Shown here: positions 5,274-6,653 of the stretch, one piece after another
Layout: every line of letters starts with the position of its first letter
Position numbering within the stretch: the first letter of the stretch is position 1
Assembly (NCBI GenBank): GCA_017411935.1
Contig: JAFQPC010000078.1
Span: 1-6,653 of the forward strand
Origin: Clostridia bacterium
GTDB taxonomy: Bacteria > Bacillota > Clostridia > Oscillospirales > CAG-272
DNA: 6,653 nt
Direction: 5' to 3'
Position numbers and translations under genes: made by a program
The notes under the pieces: model-generated
Seen by the model: only the letters and a program-made list of their open reading frames with translations
Database searches by the model: none
What the model was told of the DNA's origin: nothing

Positions 5274-6653
5274 TTATTCACCTGCGACGGTAAAATTAAA
5301 GCAACAGTCGCGCTCGGCTTCGCTTTCGACCCAGATCTTTTCTCCGTGCGCTTCGACGATGGTCTTGGAAATAAAGAGTCCGAGTCCCACTCCCGATTTA
5401 TTCAGTCCGCGGCTCTTATCGCTCTTATAGAAGCGTTCAAAGACCAACGGAATGTCCTCTTTCGAGATGCCCTGCCCCTCATTATAGACCGAAACGAGCA
5501 CCTTGCGGTTCTTCAGCTTTCGGATCGAGATCCAGAACGCTCCGCCCTCCGAGGCAAATTTAACCGCGTTATCGCAAAGGTTATAGAACACCTGATAGAT
5601 CGCGTCGCGGTCAGCGATGACTGCCATCGAATCCTCGTCGCATTCAAACGAGACCTGCAGATTTTTATCGTTGATCTTCTGCTCAAAGGAAATGAGGATC
5701 TGACGTCCCATCTCGCAGATATCAAAGGTACTCATCGTAAACTTTCGCTCGCCTGCCTGAATTCGCGAGAGGTCGAGGAGCGTTGCGACCAGTCGCGAAA
5801 GCCGCTTGACCTCGTCCGAAACCATCTGCAAATAATATTCGTGTCGCTCGGGCGGAATGACTCCGTCGAGAATTCCGTCGATGAAGCCCGAGATCGAGGT
5901 CATCGGCGTACGCAGGTCGTGCGAGACGTTGGACATAAAGGTATTTCGCATCGTGTCGTAATTATTGAGCGACTCCGCCATCTGATTGAACGCGGTCGCC
6001 ACCTGCGAGACTTCGTCGCGTCCGCGCACAGGCACTCGCACGTCAAATTTTCCCTCGGCAAAGCTCTTTGCCGCCTCGCTGATGTCGCGGAGCGGACGAA
6101 CGACCTTTTCACTGATGAGATAGATCGCGATCATCGTTGCGATCAGGATCAGAAGTCCTGCGTTGATGATCGTCCGAACCAGCACGCGGAGCAGGTCGTT
6201 TTGCATGGCTGACGAGGTACAAACAGCGATCTTTCCGCACACGACCCCCTCGGCATCATACAGCGAATCGACAAGCACCGAATGCGGTGTCTCAAACATT
6301 TCATTCTCGGGAAACGCCATCGGCGTCATATCGTCGTCGGTGGGCGCATTCATCCACTGCGAAGGAAGCGTCTCGGCAGCAAACATACTCTCGCGCTCAG
6401 CCCCGATGGCAAGGAGCACCTCTCCGTACTCGTCGGTCAGAACGAGTGTCAGGTCCTCTCGGTGGTCCGCGATCGATTCGAGCATCGCGTAGATCTCACT
6501 CTTGCGCTCCTTGATGAGCTCCGACAGCGTCATCTTCGGATGATCGTGGAGCTGTTCTTCCAGATAGATCTCCGAGGAATCCAGCGTGTTTTCCATCAAA
6601 TCGAGCTTGGAGTCCTCCGAATACCCCGTGATGATCGAGGTGATCACGACGAG
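5274..6653 (-). CDS. Membrane sensor histidine kinase (HAMP, HisKA, HATPase), N-terminus cut by the window edge
   Basis: The frame stays open to the right edge, so the start is outside; 459 residues are visible, counted here from the first visible codon. The first residues (LVVITSIITGY) look like the end of the first membrane helix. An extracytoplasmic sensor region follows (about 12-155), then a second helix (157-180), a HAMP linker (about 180-232), a HisKA region with the phosphate-accepting His245 in NVSHDLRTP, and an ATPase domain. The ATPase domain has an N box (NLCDN, 358-362), a G1 box NEGQG (391-395), an F box (FERFYKSD) and a G2 box GVGLGL (421-426). It belongs to the PhoR/ResE-like group. 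The protein senses an outside or membrane signal, phosphorylates itself and passes the phosphate to a response regulator, which would be expected just upstream beyond the edge. The HtrA-like protease gene follows 69 bp downstream. A GTG at 6647 can open a frame but would cut the first helix, so it is unlikely to be the true start. Confidence 0.95.
   Translation of the reverse strand, partial: LVVITSIITGYSEDSKLDLMENTLDSSEIYLEEQLHDHPKMTLSELIKERKSEIYAMLESIADHREDLTLVLTDEYGEVLLAIGAERESMFAAETLPSQWMNAPTDDDMTPMAFPENEMFETPHSVLVDSLYDAEGVVCGKIAVCTSSAMQNDLLRVLVRTIINAGLLILIATMIAIYLISEKVVRPLRDISEAAKSFAEGKFDVRVPVRGRDEVSQVATAFNQMAESLNNYDTMRNTFMSNVSHDLRTPMTSISGFIDGILDGVIPPERHEYYLQMVSDEVKRLSRLVATLLDLSRIQAGERKFTMSTFDICEMGRQILISFEQKINDKNLQVSFECDEDSMAVIADRDAIYQVFYNLCDNAVKFASEGGAFWISIRKLKNRKVLVSVYNEGQGISKEDIPLVFERFYKSDKSRGLNKSGVGLGLFISKTIVEAHGEKIWVESEAERDCCFNFTVAGE

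Noticed and set aside
5265..6212. Plus-strand open frame of 315 codons opposite the kinase gene
   Set aside because: It mirrors the kinase coding strand. The kinase frame carries all H, N, G1, F and G2 boxes, while the antisense frame has no recognisable domain.
1..6653. CRISPR arrays, tRNA or rRNA genes, insertion sequences, phage or defence genes
   Set aside because: No regularly spaced repeats, no cloverleaf-like or rRNA-like stretches, and no transposase, integrase or nuclease reading frames were seen. Genes fill almost the whole window.

Overview
The window looks like a chromosomal segment from a low-GC-lineage Gram-positive bacterium whose own GC content is moderate, most likely an uncultured gut-type clostridium. 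The supporting signs are strong GGAGG-type ribosome binding sites on nearly every gene, clear sigma-A-like promoters, compact intrinsic terminators, an HtrA protease with a long cytoplasmic tail, and a sensor kinase of the Firmicutes PhoR/ResE type. The assignment to Clostridia is inference from style. There is no rRNA, tRNA or taxonomic marker gene here.

Left part (1-2254): a promoter (TTGACA-N17-TAAAAT with an extended -10 TG) drives one large plus-strand gene of 695 codons. The protein looks like a cytoplasmic glycoside hydrolase. It has an N-terminal domain like those that precede the catalytic barrel in GH20 and GH67-type enzymes, then a TIM-barrel-like region rich in Trp, Tyr and acidic residues, then a helical C-terminal region. 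Its substrate cannot be read from the sequence. A 12-bp stem terminator between this gene and the convergent minus-strand genes has a T-rich tract on each side and probably serves both directions.

Middle (2259-3765): two tandem minus-strand MgtC/SapB-family membrane proteins (233 and 231 aa) look like a gene duplication. They are 12 bp apart, and the stop codon of the first lies inside the ribosome binding site of the second. Their promoter appears to lie inside the hairpin that terminates the upstream protease gene.

Right part (3786-6653): minus-strand genes for a membrane sensor histidine kinase (N-terminus cut by the window edge) and a membrane-anchored HtrA-like serine protease with a PDZ domain, 69 bp apart and probably cotranscribed. 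A response regulator would be expected just beyond the right edge. The pairing resembles envelope or secretion-stress modules such as CssRS/HtrA or WalK/HtrC of bacilli. The downstream MgtC pair could be part of the same membrane-stress response through readthrough, but it has its own promoter.

I found no clear new multi-gene defence or mobile system. The most unusual items are the promoter embedded in a terminator hairpin, the MgtC duplication, and the uncharacterised glycoside hydrolase-like protein. No stretch over 300 bases lacks a gene.
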